IMG/VR virus record: IMGVR_UViG_3300043570_001980
Span: 277,991 to 341,990 of that record
Strand: one strand, 5' to 3'
From: a virus
Length of the DNA stretch: 64,000 nt
Shown: positions 1-8,448 of the stretch, piece by piece
Position numbering within the stretch: position 1 is the first letter of the stretch
Layout of the letters: every line of letters begins with the position of its first letter
Made by a program: the position numbers and the translations under genes
The notes under the pieces: model-generated
Told to the model about the DNA's origin: nothing
The model's database searches: none
What the model saw: only the letters and a program-made list of their open reading frames with translations

Positions 1-2
1 AA

Positions 3-98
3 AAAGCACTAGTCAACTATATTCAAAACGATTCTGAAGAACAGGATGAAGACGAAGAGTATGAAGAAGAAGAGGACTGGGACGGTGAAGATTATTAA
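3..98 (+). CDS. C-terminal end of an acidic protein (5' truncated)
   Basis: Only the last 31 codons are in the window, ending in TAA at 96-98. The visible tail is almost wholly Asp, Glu and Tyr. Acidic C-terminal tails are known from phage single-stranded-DNA-binding and recombination proteins such as gp32 and UvsX, and the next gene is UvsY-like, so a recombination protein is possible. The fold is not visible and the identity stays open. Confidence 0.5.
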   Translation, partial: KALVNYIQNDSEEQDEDEEYEEEEDWDGEDY

Positions 99-100
99 TC

Positions 101-553
101 ATGTACTATAGCAAGGTAGTAGCAAGTCTTTCGGCTATTCCGGATTTTATTGCACATTATGAACGAGAGCTAGGCTTGGCCAAGAGAGAATGTGTAATAG
201 GCGGACTAGTTGAAAAAAATATTAAAGAATTGCCGGGTATTACGGAACATCGTTTTAATCAGCTTCAGGAAATAGAAGCAGTACTCAATCTTCTTAATAT
301 ACAATTACGCAAAATCCGTCGACGCCATTTCCAAAAATATCTGGAAGGATATGCTCGTGCATTAACATCTCGAGACGCTGAAAAATATGTAGATGGTGAG
401 GATGAGGTTATTGATTTTGAAACTATTATCAACGAAGTGGCTCTATTGCGTAATAAATGGCTGGGTATTATGAAAGGACTTGATACTAAACAATGGCAAA
501 TGGGCCATATTGTTAGATTACGAACGTCCGGTATGGAAGACATTCAAGTATGA
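101..553 (+). CDS. UvsY-like recombination mediator (putative)
   Basis: A 150-residue, mostly helical, charged protein. T4 UvsY (137 residues) loads UvsX recombinase onto gp32-coated single-stranded DNA. The resemblance is in size, in a central basic stretch (IRRRHFQKYLEGYARAL) and in the C-terminal pattern with a Trp-containing helix followed by HIVRLRTSGMEDI, which recalls the T4 ending HIQDMRAFEAG. It starts two bases after the preceding stop and its end overlaps the next start by ATGA, so it is co-translated with its neighbours. The call is from remembered family pattern, not an alignment. Confidence 0.5.
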   Translation: MYYSKVVASLSAIPDFIAHYERELGLAKRECVIGGLVEKNIKELPGITEHRFNQLQEIEAVLNLLNIQLRKIRRRHFQKYLEGYARALTSRDAEKYVDGEDEVIDFETIINEVALLRNKWLGIMKGLDTKQWQMGHIVRLRTSGMEDIQV

Positions 554-1314
554 ACAAAACTTATTTTATTTCTCCAGAAGAGAGTCATCAACACAGTTTG
601 CAAACATTAAATCAGTTATATGCATATGATGACTTTATGGAAAGTATTACCACAGTAGCCGACATGGGTTGCGGACGTGGATTAGACATTGAATGGTGGG
701 CCACCAGAACCACCAGGGATGAACGTGCTGACCCTTTAAATATTAAATGTTACGGAATTGATCAATTTGAACAATTTCCAATGGCTAGAAAATATCACAA
801 TACACAATATCAACGACAAGACTTTGAAGACCCAATTACAATACACAAAACAATGTTTGATGTGATTTGGTCGCATGACTCATTTCAGTATGTTATAAAC
901 CCGTTTCGAACATTGACCAACTGGAAAAAAGTCATGAATCCAAATGCCACATTGGTCATAATCTTGCCCCAGACTACCAACATGGAATTTAATACACAGG
1001 CGTTTGATCAGTTAGATTTTCAATATTACAATTGGACAATGGTCAGCCTAATTCATACCCTGGCAGTTTCGGGATTTGATTGCAGAGATGGTTATTTTTT
1101 AAAACAGCCAGATAGTCCCTGGTTACATGCAGTTGTGTACAACAGTGATCAATCTCCAAAAAATCCAAAAACCACTACCTGGTATGAATTAGCCGAGGCA
1201 AAGTTATTGCCAGTCACGGCTGTTGATAGCATAAACAAATATGGGTACGTAAAACAACGAGACCTAACACTACCCTGGATTAACAAAGCGTTAACCTGGT
1301 TAGGTAAAGAATAA
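550..1314 (+). CDS. Class I SAM-dependent methyltransferase
   Basis: A 254-residue protein with a SAM-binding motif I near residue 38 (VADMGCGRGLDIEWW), an acidic residue at the end of the second strand (CYGIDQFEQFP) and a motif IV-like FDVIWSHDSFQYV, all typical of Methyltransf_11-type Rossmann methyltransferases. The ATG overlaps the preceding TGA (ATGA). It leads directly into the GDP-mannose dehydratase gene, so a sugar or glycan intermediate is a reasonable substrate, but this is inference from context. Confidence 0.7.
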   Translation: MNKTYFISPEESHQHSLQTLNQLYAYDDFMESITTVADMGCGRGLDIEWWATRTTRDERADPLNIKCYGIDQFEQFPMARKYHNTQYQRQDFEDPITIHKTMFDVIWSHDSFQYVINPFRTLTNWKKVMNPNATLVIILPQTTNMEFNTQAFDQLDFQYYNWTMVSLIHTLAVSGFDCRDGYFLKQPDSPWLHAVVYNSDQSPKNPKTTTWYELAEAKLLPVTAVDSINKYGYVKQRDLTLPWINKALTWLGKE

Positions 1315-1323
1315 GAGGAACCA

Positions 1324-2301
1324 ATGAAAAAAACTGCTTTTGTTACCGGAATGACCGGCCAGGATGGTCCGTACTTGGCAAAGTTATTGCTTGAAAAAGA
1401 TTATCAAGTGTTTGGACTAGTTAAAAGATATAGCAATCCAAATCTTGACAATATTAAATGGTTAGGAATTGAAAATGATATTGAACTAGTAACTGGTGAC
1501 ATCACCGACGAAAACTCAATGAATCATCTGATTAGAAGTTTAAAGCCAGTGGAAATATATAATCTTGCGGCACAGAGCTTTGTTGGAATTAGTTGGGATT
1601 TGAACAAGTTAACTACAGAAGTCAATTCAATAGGCCCTCTTAATATCCTTAACGCAATTAAAACGCATAGTCCAAATAGTCGTTTTTATCAAGCAAGCAC
1701 CAGCGAAATGTTTGGTAATGCTATAACAAACACTCAAAACGAAACCACACCATTTACTCCTCGTAGTCCGTATGGGGTTAGTAAATTGTATAGTCACTGG
1801 ATGACTGTGAACTTTCGAGAAAGCTATAGTCTCTATGCTTGCTCAGGAGTATTATTCAATCACGAAAGCCCATTACGTGGGAAAGAATTTGTTACACGCA
1901 AAGTTACAGATGCAGTGGCCCGTATTAAACTAGGATTGCAGGAAACAATTACACTGGGTAACATTGACAGTCGTCGGGATTGGGGCTTTGCTGGAGACTT
2001 TGTTGAAGCAATGTGGCTAATGTTACAGCAAGCCGAAGCTAAAGATTACGTTATTGCCACAGGAGAACAACATACTATTCGAGAACTATTAGATGTTGCG
2101 TTTAATTATGTCAATATTCCTGACTGGGAATCCAAAGTACTAACTGATCCACGATTTAAAAGACCTGCTGAGTTGTATAGTCTGTGCGGGGACAGTACCA
2201 GAGCCCGCAGTTTATTAGATTGGAAACCAAAAACAACATTTAAACAAATGATTGAAGATATGGTTAATGCAGATCTACAGAGATACCAAGTTCGGCAATA
2301 A
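1324..2301 (+). CDS. gmd: GDP-mannose 4,6-dehydratase
   Basis: An extended short-chain dehydrogenase of 325 residues, slightly shorter than typical Gmd. The N-terminal NAD(P)-binding motif is TGMTGQDGPYLAKLL. The active site shows the Gmd-type ASTSEMFG stretch and the YxxxK pair (about Y150 and K154), followed by NHESPLRGKEFVTRK, a Gmd hallmark. The enzyme makes GDP-4-keto-6-deoxy-mannose, the precursor of GDP-fucose, GDP-rhamnose and GDP-perosamine. No fucose synthase or reductase is seen here, so the next step must come from the host or from outside the window. The ribosome site is AGAGGA just before the ATG. The tail overlaps the convergent gene by 27 bases. Confidence 0.92.
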   Translation: MKKTAFVTGMTGQDGPYLAKLLLEKDYQVFGLVKRYSNPNLDNIKWLGIENDIELVTGDITDENSMNHLIRSLKPVEIYNLAAQSFVGISWDLNKLTTEVNSIGPLNILNAIKTHSPNSRFYQASTSEMFGNAITNTQNETTPFTPRSPYGVSKLYSHWMTVNFRESYSLYACSGVLFNHESPLRGKEFVTRKVTDAVARIKLGLQETITLGNIDSRRDWGFAGDFVEAMWLMLQQAEAKDYVIATGEQHTIRELLDVAFNYVNIPDWESKVLTDPRFKRPAELYSLCGDSTRARSLLDWKPKTTFKQMIEDMVNADLQRYQVRQ

Positions 2302-3102
2302 ACGTTGAATAGGATAGCCCTTGGCAATCTCGTCCAAGGTCCATTCAGAATGTGCTATCATATTCAACCAACTACTACGATCCGGCATTGCCGGATTTTC
2401 TATTTCTGCTAGATTAAATCCAGCAATTGGTGCAGCCAAACTGCTAGGGCCAACAAACGCAGGCACACCATTTATAATTGATTGCGGTCCAGGTCCGCTA
2501 CTCCAGTTAATAACTGCCCATGCGTTTTCCAATGATTGATCAAAATCAAAACAATCGTAGGAATTGGCAATTTTATTTGGAGAAATAGCTGTTGATATTA
2601 TTTTTTGTCTTGGGTGGGATCTAATAACAATTGGACGATTTGTGTATTTTTTTAAACGACTGCACACATCATTGACCCATGTTTGTGTATCCGGTAATCC
2701 AACCCATTGTTGACTGTCCTGACGTTGTAATGCAATCACAATGTGATCACCTGAGGTTCTCCAGGGCACTGGTGTTAATCCAAGATCCAGCGTCCTTGAT
2801 TCAGTTAAATCAATAAAATTATAACAAGATATTCCAGTACCGTTTAGTCCAATTTTCCATGTGTCTCCCCGACGCAACATTCCAATTTCAGCAACAATAA
2901 CAGGCTTGTGCTGATATGCTTTCCATACATCTCGATTGCCTTGCATCCGACCTGTCCATAACATCGACCATATCACAGCGACATCAGCATCATACTCGTT
3001 GTGGACCACTTGATGGCCGAGAGATTTCAGACCTTGTTCTATGGCAGCAAATACTGGTGCCGAGTTCAATGCACCAAAGTTATTAAATAGACTAAATTTC
3101 AT
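2275..3102 (-). CDS. Capsule-type glycan protein, paralogue A
   Basis: A 275-residue protein related to the two genes at 6003-6965 and 6962-7771. Shared marks are PWRxxGDHIxIxLQR in the middle, a WxxxVxxxLxxxTxRPIxIRxHP block, and a C-terminal block with NGVPAFVGPSS, NLAEIENPAMPDR and a WxxxxxxxxxW stretch. The C-terminal arrangement recalls GT-B folds of the KpsC/KpsS capsule type, but this is a pattern impression only. It is the lone minus-strand gene between gmd and an FkbM methyltransferase and is divergent from the latter by 18 bases. Transferase activity is not proven. Confidence 0.55.
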   Translation of the reverse strand: MKFSLFNNFGALNSAPVFAAIEQGLKSLGHQVVHNEYDADVAVIWSMLWTGRMQGNRDVWKAYQHKPVIVAEIGMLRRGDTWKIGLNGTGISCYNFIDLTESRTLDLGLTPVPWRTSGDHIVIALQRQDSQQWVGLPDTQTWVNDVCSRLKKYTNRPIVIRSHPRQKIISTAISPNKIANSYDCFDFDQSLENAWAVINWSSGPGPQSIINGVPAFVGPSSLAAPIAGFNLAEIENPAMPDRSSWLNMIAHSEWTLDEIAKGYPIQRLLPNLVSL

Positions 3103-3120
3103 TTGTGTAAATAGTTATAT

Positions 3121-3768
3121 ATGTATAAAATCAATTCACTCTGGTATTCTCCCGAACCTCTTAATGGATTCTTTAGCGAGCGTTTGCAGGATGCTGTAGA
3201 CGTTCATTATCAGCAACGCTACAGGTATTATGTATTTCAAAATATTCCACGCAAAAGAACCATGATTGACATTGGCGCCAATATTGGCATATTTGCTAGA
3301 CCTAGTGCAGAACATTTTGAACATGTAATATGTTTTGAACCAGTGCTTAAAAACTTCGAAGTCCTGCAAAAAAATCTAGAAAATTATAAAAATGTGGAAT
3401 TGCATAACCTGGGTCTTGGCGATAGAGATCAGACAGCAATATTTGAATTACAAACTCTCAAGTGTGGGCATACCAAACAAGTGGCAGAGTTTGTGCCCAA
3501 CCCAGAGTTTGAACAACACACTGGAGTGTTGACCACACTGGATCGATTCAATTTTCAATCTGTTGACTGGATCAAGATTGATGTTGAAGGTTTTGAAAAT
3601 GCAGTCCTTGAAGGAAGTCGCAATACTATACGTCAGAACAGACCTTGGTTGTTAATTGAGGACAACGGCCAACGAGATCAACACAGGCAATGGCTCAATG
3701 ATTTATGCGGACCATATGAATCCGCGCCAGTTAAAAGTAAGAGCAACACAATTTGGACCCCATTATGA
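3121..3768 (+). CDS. FkbM-family methyltransferase
   Basis: A 215-residue SAM methyltransferase. Motif I is MIDIGANIGIF, the second-strand acidic motif is VICFEPVLKNFEVL, followed by NVELHNLGLGD and the FkbM signature TLDRF...DWIKIDVEGFENAVLEG. FkbM enzymes O-methylate sugars, polyketides or peptides. In a glycan island a sugar hydroxyl is the likely acceptor. The stop codon overlaps the next ATG (ATGA at 3765-3768). Confidence 0.88.
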   Translation: MYKINSLWYSPEPLNGFFSERLQDAVDVHYQQRYRYYVFQNIPRKRTMIDIGANIGIFARPSAEHFEHVICFEPVLKNFEVLQKNLENYKNVELHNLGLGDRDQTAIFELQTLKCGHTKQVAEFVPNPEFEQHTGVLTTLDRFNFQSVDWIKIDVEGFENAVLEGSRNTIRQNRPWLLIEDNGQRDQHRQWLNDLCGPYESAPVKSKSNTIWTPL

Positions 3769-4481
3769 AACATTTACCGTATGAACGACAAGGTTTTAGT
3801 CAACATGACGAAACTGGAATTATTGAATATATGTTGGCAGGAATATCTGACCCAAAAAAAACTTTTGTAGAGATTGGCTTTGGCGACGGAACACAAAATA
3901 TGACTCTGGATTTGCTACATCAAGGGTATTGTGGTGTTGGCATAGACGGATGGGACTGGGATCCATCCGTGATCGAACGGTGGCCAGATCAATTGATTAA
4001 AATACAGAGAATGATTTCTCCAGACGATGTTGTACAATACATACCAGAACAGTATTGGCAACCGGACTTTTTTAGCCTAGACATTGACAGTTTTGATTAT
4101 GAAGTAGCGTCAGTCCTATTGCAATCAGGATTCTGCCCGGCCACTGTGTGTTGCGAGATCAACAAGAACTTTGGTAACGACTGGGCCAGTTTTCCTTATG
4201 TTGAAAAAACAATGAAAAAAGGCACATACAATAGGAAGTTTCATTATGGCTGTTCACTGTCAAAGTACAAAGACTTGTGGTCACAATATGGCTATGAGTT
4301 TTTTACATTTGACACAAGAGCAGTAAACGCATTTTGGTTTCACCCAGACCGAGTTGATATAAATTTAGATGTTCCTAGAAATCAAACACTTGATCAGATA
4401 GATACCTCTATTATAAAACAACAAATTTCCGATCACCAGTATTGGAACAATAAAGAAAAAGAAATTTATCAAACACTATGA
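3765..4481 (+). CDS. Methyltransferase-like Rossmann protein
   Basis: A 238-residue protein with a SAM-binding-like start KTFVEIGFGDGTQNMT, a second acidic strand VGIDGWDWD and FFSLDIDSFDYEVASVLL at motif IV, as in FkbM-like methyltransferases. The start chosen is the ATG that overlaps the previous stop by ATGA. A TTG twelve bases upstream is also in frame. The function is assigned by fold pattern only; a glycan substrate is inferred from the neighbours. Confidence 0.6.
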   Translation: MKHLPYERQGFSQHDETGIIEYMLAGISDPKKTFVEIGFGDGTQNMTLDLLHQGYCGVGIDGWDWDPSVIERWPDQLIKIQRMISPDDVVQYIPEQYWQPDFFSLDIDSFDYEVASVLLQSGFCPATVCCEINKNFGNDWASFPYVEKTMKKGTYNRKFHYGCSLSKYKDLWSQYGYEFFTFDTRAVNAFWFHPDRVDINLDVPRNQTLDQIDTSIIKQQISDHQYWNNKEKEIYQTL

Positions 4482-5305
4482 AATATTCAGTACTAACAAC
4501 ATTCCATGCCACTGGTTATCAAAAATATGCTAGCCGCATGATTGATACATTTTTACAAAATTGGCCTCAAGAAGTTGACCTATATGTTTACACAGAAGAT
4601 TGCACTATTACCCAATCTGCACCTAACTTATATGTGAGAGACCTGCATGCTGTGAGTCCAGAGATTGTAGCATTTAAACAGCGTTGGGGCAATGATCCAC
4701 GAGCCAACGGTTTAGTTGCCACAGGTCCTGTAGATCACAAAGGCAAGGCTCCTGGCCTGGGATTTAGATGGGATGCAATTCGTTTTAGTCATAAAATTTA
4801 TTCTGTGTGCCACGCCGCGAAAAATACCAATGCTGATATACTGTTTTGGATGGACGCTGACATGGTATGTCATACTCCTATCACAATAGATTTTATCAAC
4901 AAACAAATCACACCAGATGTAGGCCTGGCGTTTTTAGGTCGCGAAAAGAAATTTACAGAATGTGGATTGTATGCAATGAATTTAAAAAACTCAACCACAC
5001 AAGAATGGCTTAAAGAATTCCAGTTGGCATACGACTCGGACCGAGTTATGACCATGGCTGAATACAACGACTGTTGGGTATTTGATGAAACACGCAAAGA
5101 AGTACAGGTAAAGCATCCGGACTGGAAACAACTAAATTGGTCCAAGGGATTGATCAAGGGCGAAGGGCACCCGTTGATTAATACACCCTGGGGAGCATAT
5201 CTTGATCATCTTAAAGGCAAGCGTAAAGACGTAGGACGTAGTAATCTTAAAGATTTGGTACGTCCTAGAAGTGAATCTTATTGGTCCTCGTCGGTACCAG
5301 TCTGA
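4478..5305 (+). CDS. Glycosyltransferase (GT-A type, DxD)
   Basis: A 275-residue protein whose first strand (KYSVLTTFHATGYQKYASR) and central DxD motif (ILFWMDADMVCHTPIT) mark a nucleotide-sugar transferase of GT-A fold. The DxD binds the metal and the sugar nucleotide diphosphate. Downstream GLYAMNLKNSTTQEWL and the ending around WGAYLDHLKGKRKD are typical of phage and capsule transferases of this type. It overlaps the preceding gene by ATGA and its 3' end overlaps the convergent gene by 28 bases. Confidence 0.7.
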   Translation: MKYSVLTTFHATGYQKYASRMIDTFLQNWPQEVDLYVYTEDCTITQSAPNLYVRDLHAVSPEIVAFKQRWGNDPRANGLVATGPVDHKGKAPGLGFRWDAIRFSHKIYSVCHAAKNTNADILFWMDADMVCHTPITIDFINKQITPDVGLAFLGREKKFTECGLYAMNLKNSTTQEWLKEFQLAYDSDRVMTMAEYNDCWVFDETRKEVQVKHPDWKQLNWSKGLIKGEGHPLINTPWGAYLDHLKGKRKDVGRSNLKDLVRPRSESYWSSSVPV

Positions 5306-6006
5306 CTGTAGTGTTCTTTGCTGTGTTTGGCTTTGTGATGAGTCAGATACGGGCCGAGAACAGTATGTCTCATGGGTGTTTTATAAGGTTTAGCAAAGTC
5401 AGCGCATAGATCAGTGCAGTCGGCCTTGGACAATTTGATTGCCGCACCAAATACATCATTGTCATAGAATCGTCTGAGATCTTTGTAGTCTCTTTTCTTA
5501 TATCTACGAATGTATTCAGATTTAAATAATTTAAATTTTGGATGATGCGTATTAACAGCAAACACCCCAGTTTCGGGTACTAACCAATTGCCTGGATTGC
5601 CTTGTTTATCTTCGGTATATGATACTCCCAAATACAAAGATAAATGTGACGGATCAAGAATTTTATTCCAAAAATCCCACGGCATGGTACTTTCCGTAAT
5701 TACATCTGCGTCGATCCATAATATCCACTGTTTGTCAGTGTTATTCATGGCATGGATAAAACTATATGCCTTCTTTGCAAATCTTTTAACACTTCTATGA
5801 AAGTCTTCTTGTTGTAATGCGTAATAGTCCTTGTCTAATTGATCAAATTGAATTTGTTTAATTCTGTAATTATTAGAAAATGAAAAATCCTCAACATAAC
5901 AAGTGAGTTTATAATATGGGTTCCAATGTTTCAACCAGGAGTTGACACAGTCTTTACCAATCAAATCATAATATCGTTGATCAAAACTAGTGATAATTTC
6001 TATCAT
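5278..6006 (-). CDS. Glycosyltransferase (GT-A type, DxD)
   Basis: A 242-residue protein with the DxD motif in QWILWIDADVITEST and a later ETGVFAVNTHHPKF, similar in plan to the gene at 4478-5305. The start chosen is the ATG that overlaps the upstream TGA (ATGA); a longer reading would run 33 bases into the upstream gene. It is the last gene of a five-gene minus-strand operon whose members all overlap by 1 to 4 bases. Sugar donor and acceptor cannot be read from the sequence. Confidence 0.68.
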   Translation of the reverse strand: MIEIITSFDQRYYDLIGKDCVNSWLKHWNPYYKLTCYVEDFSFSNNYRIKQIQFDQLDKDYYALQQEDFHRSVKRFAKKAYSFIHAMNNTDKQWILWIDADVITESTMPWDFWNKILDPSHLSLYLGVSYTEDKQGNPGNWLVPETGVFAVNTHHPKFKLFKSEYIRRYKKRDYKDLRRFYDNDVFGAAIKLSKADCTDLCADFAKPYKTPMRHTVLGPYLTHHKAKHSKEHYSQTGTDEDQ

Positions 6007-6965
6007 TTGTTGGCCCATCTTTTCATGTGTCTCCAGCAATGCCCAGATTTAAGTTCACTATGGCTCCAGTGGAATTGACTTATGCGTTTTATCCACGACT
6101 CTCGGTCGTACATAATAGGATTTTCTATATTTGCTAGATTAATGTTGGCAATTTCTTTGCACTGACTTCGGTCCGGATCAGTAACAAACACCGGAATGCC
6201 CTGTAATGCAGATGCAACTGCAGGACTACTGTTATGATTAACCATGGCCCAACATCGATTAAGGTCATCTTCTAATCTTTCATTGGTGCTAAAATGAACA
6301 TTAAGCAATGCTCTTCCTCTACAAAGTTTTAGTAGACGCTCGCAGTATTTTTTTGCTCGTTTGTCTCCAGGGTGAGCTCTTATACGAATACTTCTTTGTG
6401 TAAACTTTCTTAATGTTGTTATGACATTTAGTGCCCAATCAACCACATTCCATCCTGCCATACTCCAACCACCATCTCGTTGAAGACAAATCAAAATATG
6501 GTCTCCATTTTTTCGCCAGGGGCTTAGTTCAACACCAATGGCTTGTTTTATAATCTCCCATCTGATGGGATCTGGTTCATGATCGCAATACTCGCCAGTG
6601 GTTGGAAAAACTCCATCGTAGCTATAACGCAACCAGTATCCAGGATTGGTAGTGTTTTTGTACAAAAACAAATTGCTATCTGCAATAACAGTTCTACCAC
6701 CAATGGCTTTTTGACGATCAATGATTTCTTGTCTAAACGCCAGATGAGCACCAGTTTTACCGTTCTCGTGAACCCAGCCCAATATCATTGCAACATCGGC
6801 TGGTTCGTATTGCATAGTTTCAATCACCTGTCCTTCATCCCCGACGTTAATTACCCCGTCGATAAAATATCTTAGTGTATTTGCCTTGTTATTTTGTTTT
6901 TGCAAAGACTCAGGTGTGGGCTCTTGTTTCTTAGGCAAGGTTGCTAGATAACTTATAACTTTCAT
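6003..6965 (-). CDS. Capsule-type glycan protein, paralogue B
   Basis: A 320-residue relative of the genes at 2275-3102 and 6962-7771. It has PWRKNGDHILICLQRDGG, then LRKFTQRSIRIRAHPGD, and the C-terminal block LQGIPVFVTDPDR, ANINLANIENPIMYDR and a closing Trp/His stretch. It has an extra N-terminal segment with a Gly-Trp-Val-His start to a second domain. The basic RIRAHPGDKRAKKY stretch could bind a nucleotide phosphate. It overlaps both neighbours by ATGA. The two-domain plan resembles GT-B transferases; function unproven. Confidence 0.55.
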   Translation of the reverse strand: MKVISYLATLPKKQEPTPESLQKQNNKANTLRYFIDGVINVGDEGQVIETMQYEPADVAMILGWVHENGKTGAHLAFRQEIIDRQKAIGGRTVIADSNLFLYKNTTNPGYWLRYSYDGVFPTTGEYCDHEPDPIRWEIIKQAIGVELSPWRKNGDHILICLQRDGGWSMAGWNVVDWALNVITTLRKFTQRSIRIRAHPGDKRAKKYCERLLKLCRGRALLNVHFSTNERLEDDLNRCWAMVNHNSSPAVASALQGIPVFVTDPDRSQCKEIANINLANIENPIMYDRESWIKRISQFHWSHSELKSGHCWRHMKRWANK

Positions 6966-7771
6966 TTTGTCAAAATCCTAAATGCAGTACCATCTCGTAA
7001 CTCGTCTACATGAAACTGCCCATAGGCAAGATGATGTGCCCATGCATGGAGTTTATCTCTATCAGGATAGTAGGGTGTTTCAATCTTGCTGAGATCTGTG
7101 TTGCCAACCGGCATTGCCGCATTTGATGGAGCCAACACAAATGCTGGAACTCCCTGCATGACTGCTTCTGTGGCCGCAACGCTGTTAAATGTTACTAATG
7201 CATGGACATCTCTTGCCAAGATAGCAGATAATGGATTCAATTGTACACGGTCTATTCTTTTTGGCTCACGTTGTCTGATAATAATTGGCCGGTCTGTGTA
7301 TTTTTTTAAAGTTGCCACAGTTTCAATGAGCCAGGTTTCCAAATCAATTCCATAAAACTTGCAGGGTTTTTCGTCAGGCGCCGCAACAATTATTACTTTT
7401 CCATATTTTCTTGGGTGCAATTGAATTCGAAGTTTTTTCCATCTATCATCAGGCCTGGGAACTATTTCGTTGTGTTGAAGATCATTTTTTACAATTCTGT
7501 GCCAATTCTTCCACCCTTGCGGATTCTGATCATTTGGTTGATTACCAAAGTAGCCGCTGTCCATGTAATAGAATGTTTTATTATCTTCCCAGCAACTGCG
7601 CATAATTTTGTGTTTTAAAATCCCACGCAGTACCACGGGCCTATCATCAACTACTACATCATAATAATAATCAAAGTCGTCGGAGTTGGTTATTTTTCCT
7701 CCGCATCCTTGGGCAAACATATTGATATATTCATCTTTGCCGTTCTTACTAAGAAATAACCACTCGCTCAT
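6962..7771 (-). CDS. Capsule-type glycan protein, paralogue C
   Basis: A 269-residue relative of paralogues A and B, the most diverged of the three. It keeps ATLKKYTDRPIIIRQREPK, MQGVPAFVLAPSNAAMP, DLSKIETPYYPDRDKL and a closing FHVDELRDGTAF stretch, but has RKYGKVIIVAAP in place of the WRxxGDHI motif. The start is the ATG sharing one base with the upstream TAA (TAATG). It lies directly beside paralogue B, so the pair probably arose by tandem duplication. Confidence 0.55.
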   Translation of the reverse strand: MSEWLFLSKNGKDEYINMFAQGCGGKITNSDDFDYYYDVVVDDRPVVLRGILKHKIMRSCWEDNKTFYYMDSGYFGNQPNDQNPQGWKNWHRIVKNDLQHNEIVPRPDDRWKKLRIQLHPRKYGKVIIVAAPDEKPCKFYGIDLETWLIETVATLKKYTDRPIIIRQREPKRIDRVQLNPLSAILARDVHALVTFNSVAATEAVMQGVPAFVLAPSNAAMPVGNTDLSKIETPYYPDRDKLHAWAHHLAYGQFHVDELRDGTAFRILTK

Positions 7772-8448
7772 TATAATGTCCTTTGTAAACAATACTCAGT
7801 GAGTATGCGTTCTCTGTGCCACTCTTCACTTTGTGGTGTGTCAGCAAACTCGTGGAAGCATGGAGTGCCCAAGGTATAGTGCAAGAGCTTGGCCGCGGGG
7901 TTTGGCCCGTATTCATCGGGCAACCAATTCCATTCAGGCGGCAGTTCGCCAAGTCGTTCATCATCGATCCAGGTAAATCGATGTAGTTCAGCCCCTGTGG
8001 CTTTCTGTATAAATCCTGGGGTTAGCTTACGATTAGGAAAACTTCCGCAGTTCCACAAGATAACGCTACTCCAATTTTTTCTAGGATAATCTTCATTTTT
8101 TGATCCAAGATATTTCTCAGTCATCTTTGTTTTATAATCATGTTTGACTACCAATACATCCTTGTAGGGGTTCTGTAATTCCCATAATTTAGTAATGTCG
8201 TCACGCACAACCATATCACCATCTATAAAAATGGCCCACCCTGTAAATTGCATCAAGTGCGGCACAAGGAAACGACTGTAGATAAATTGATTGCTACCAT
8301 CTGTGTGTGTTTCTTTATAGTCTTTAAATAAATTTAATGCCAGCGGGATAATCTGTACTGGTTGTGTTGCATGCCTAATAATACTATTAGCACAGGTATG
8401 AAACGCAATTGCTTCTCTAGGATCGTATCCTATGAAAATTGGAATCAT
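7771..8448 (-). CDS. Glycosyltransferase, GT8-like
   Basis: A 225-residue protein. It opens with IPIFIGYDPREAIAFHTCAN, then FIYSRFLVPHLM, the DxD site in WAIFIDGDMVVRDDI, WSSVILWNC, and ends with LPDEYG and AAKLLHYTLGTPCF. This order matches small GT8-type transferases, which use UDP-sugars with retention of configuration. ATGA overlap with the upstream nucleotidyltransferase-cupin gene ties it to activated-sugar supply. Confidence 0.72.
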   Translation of the reverse strand: MIPIFIGYDPREAIAFHTCANSIIRHATQPVQIIPLALNLFKDYKETHTDGSNQFIYSRFLVPHLMQFTGWAIFIDGDMVVRDDITKLWELQNPYKDVLVVKHDYKTKMTEKYLGSKNEDYPRKNWSSVILWNCGSFPNRKLTPGFIQKATGAELHRFTWIDDERLGELPPEWNWLPDEYGPNPAAKLLHYTLGTPCFHEFADTPQSEEWHRERILTEYCLQRTL

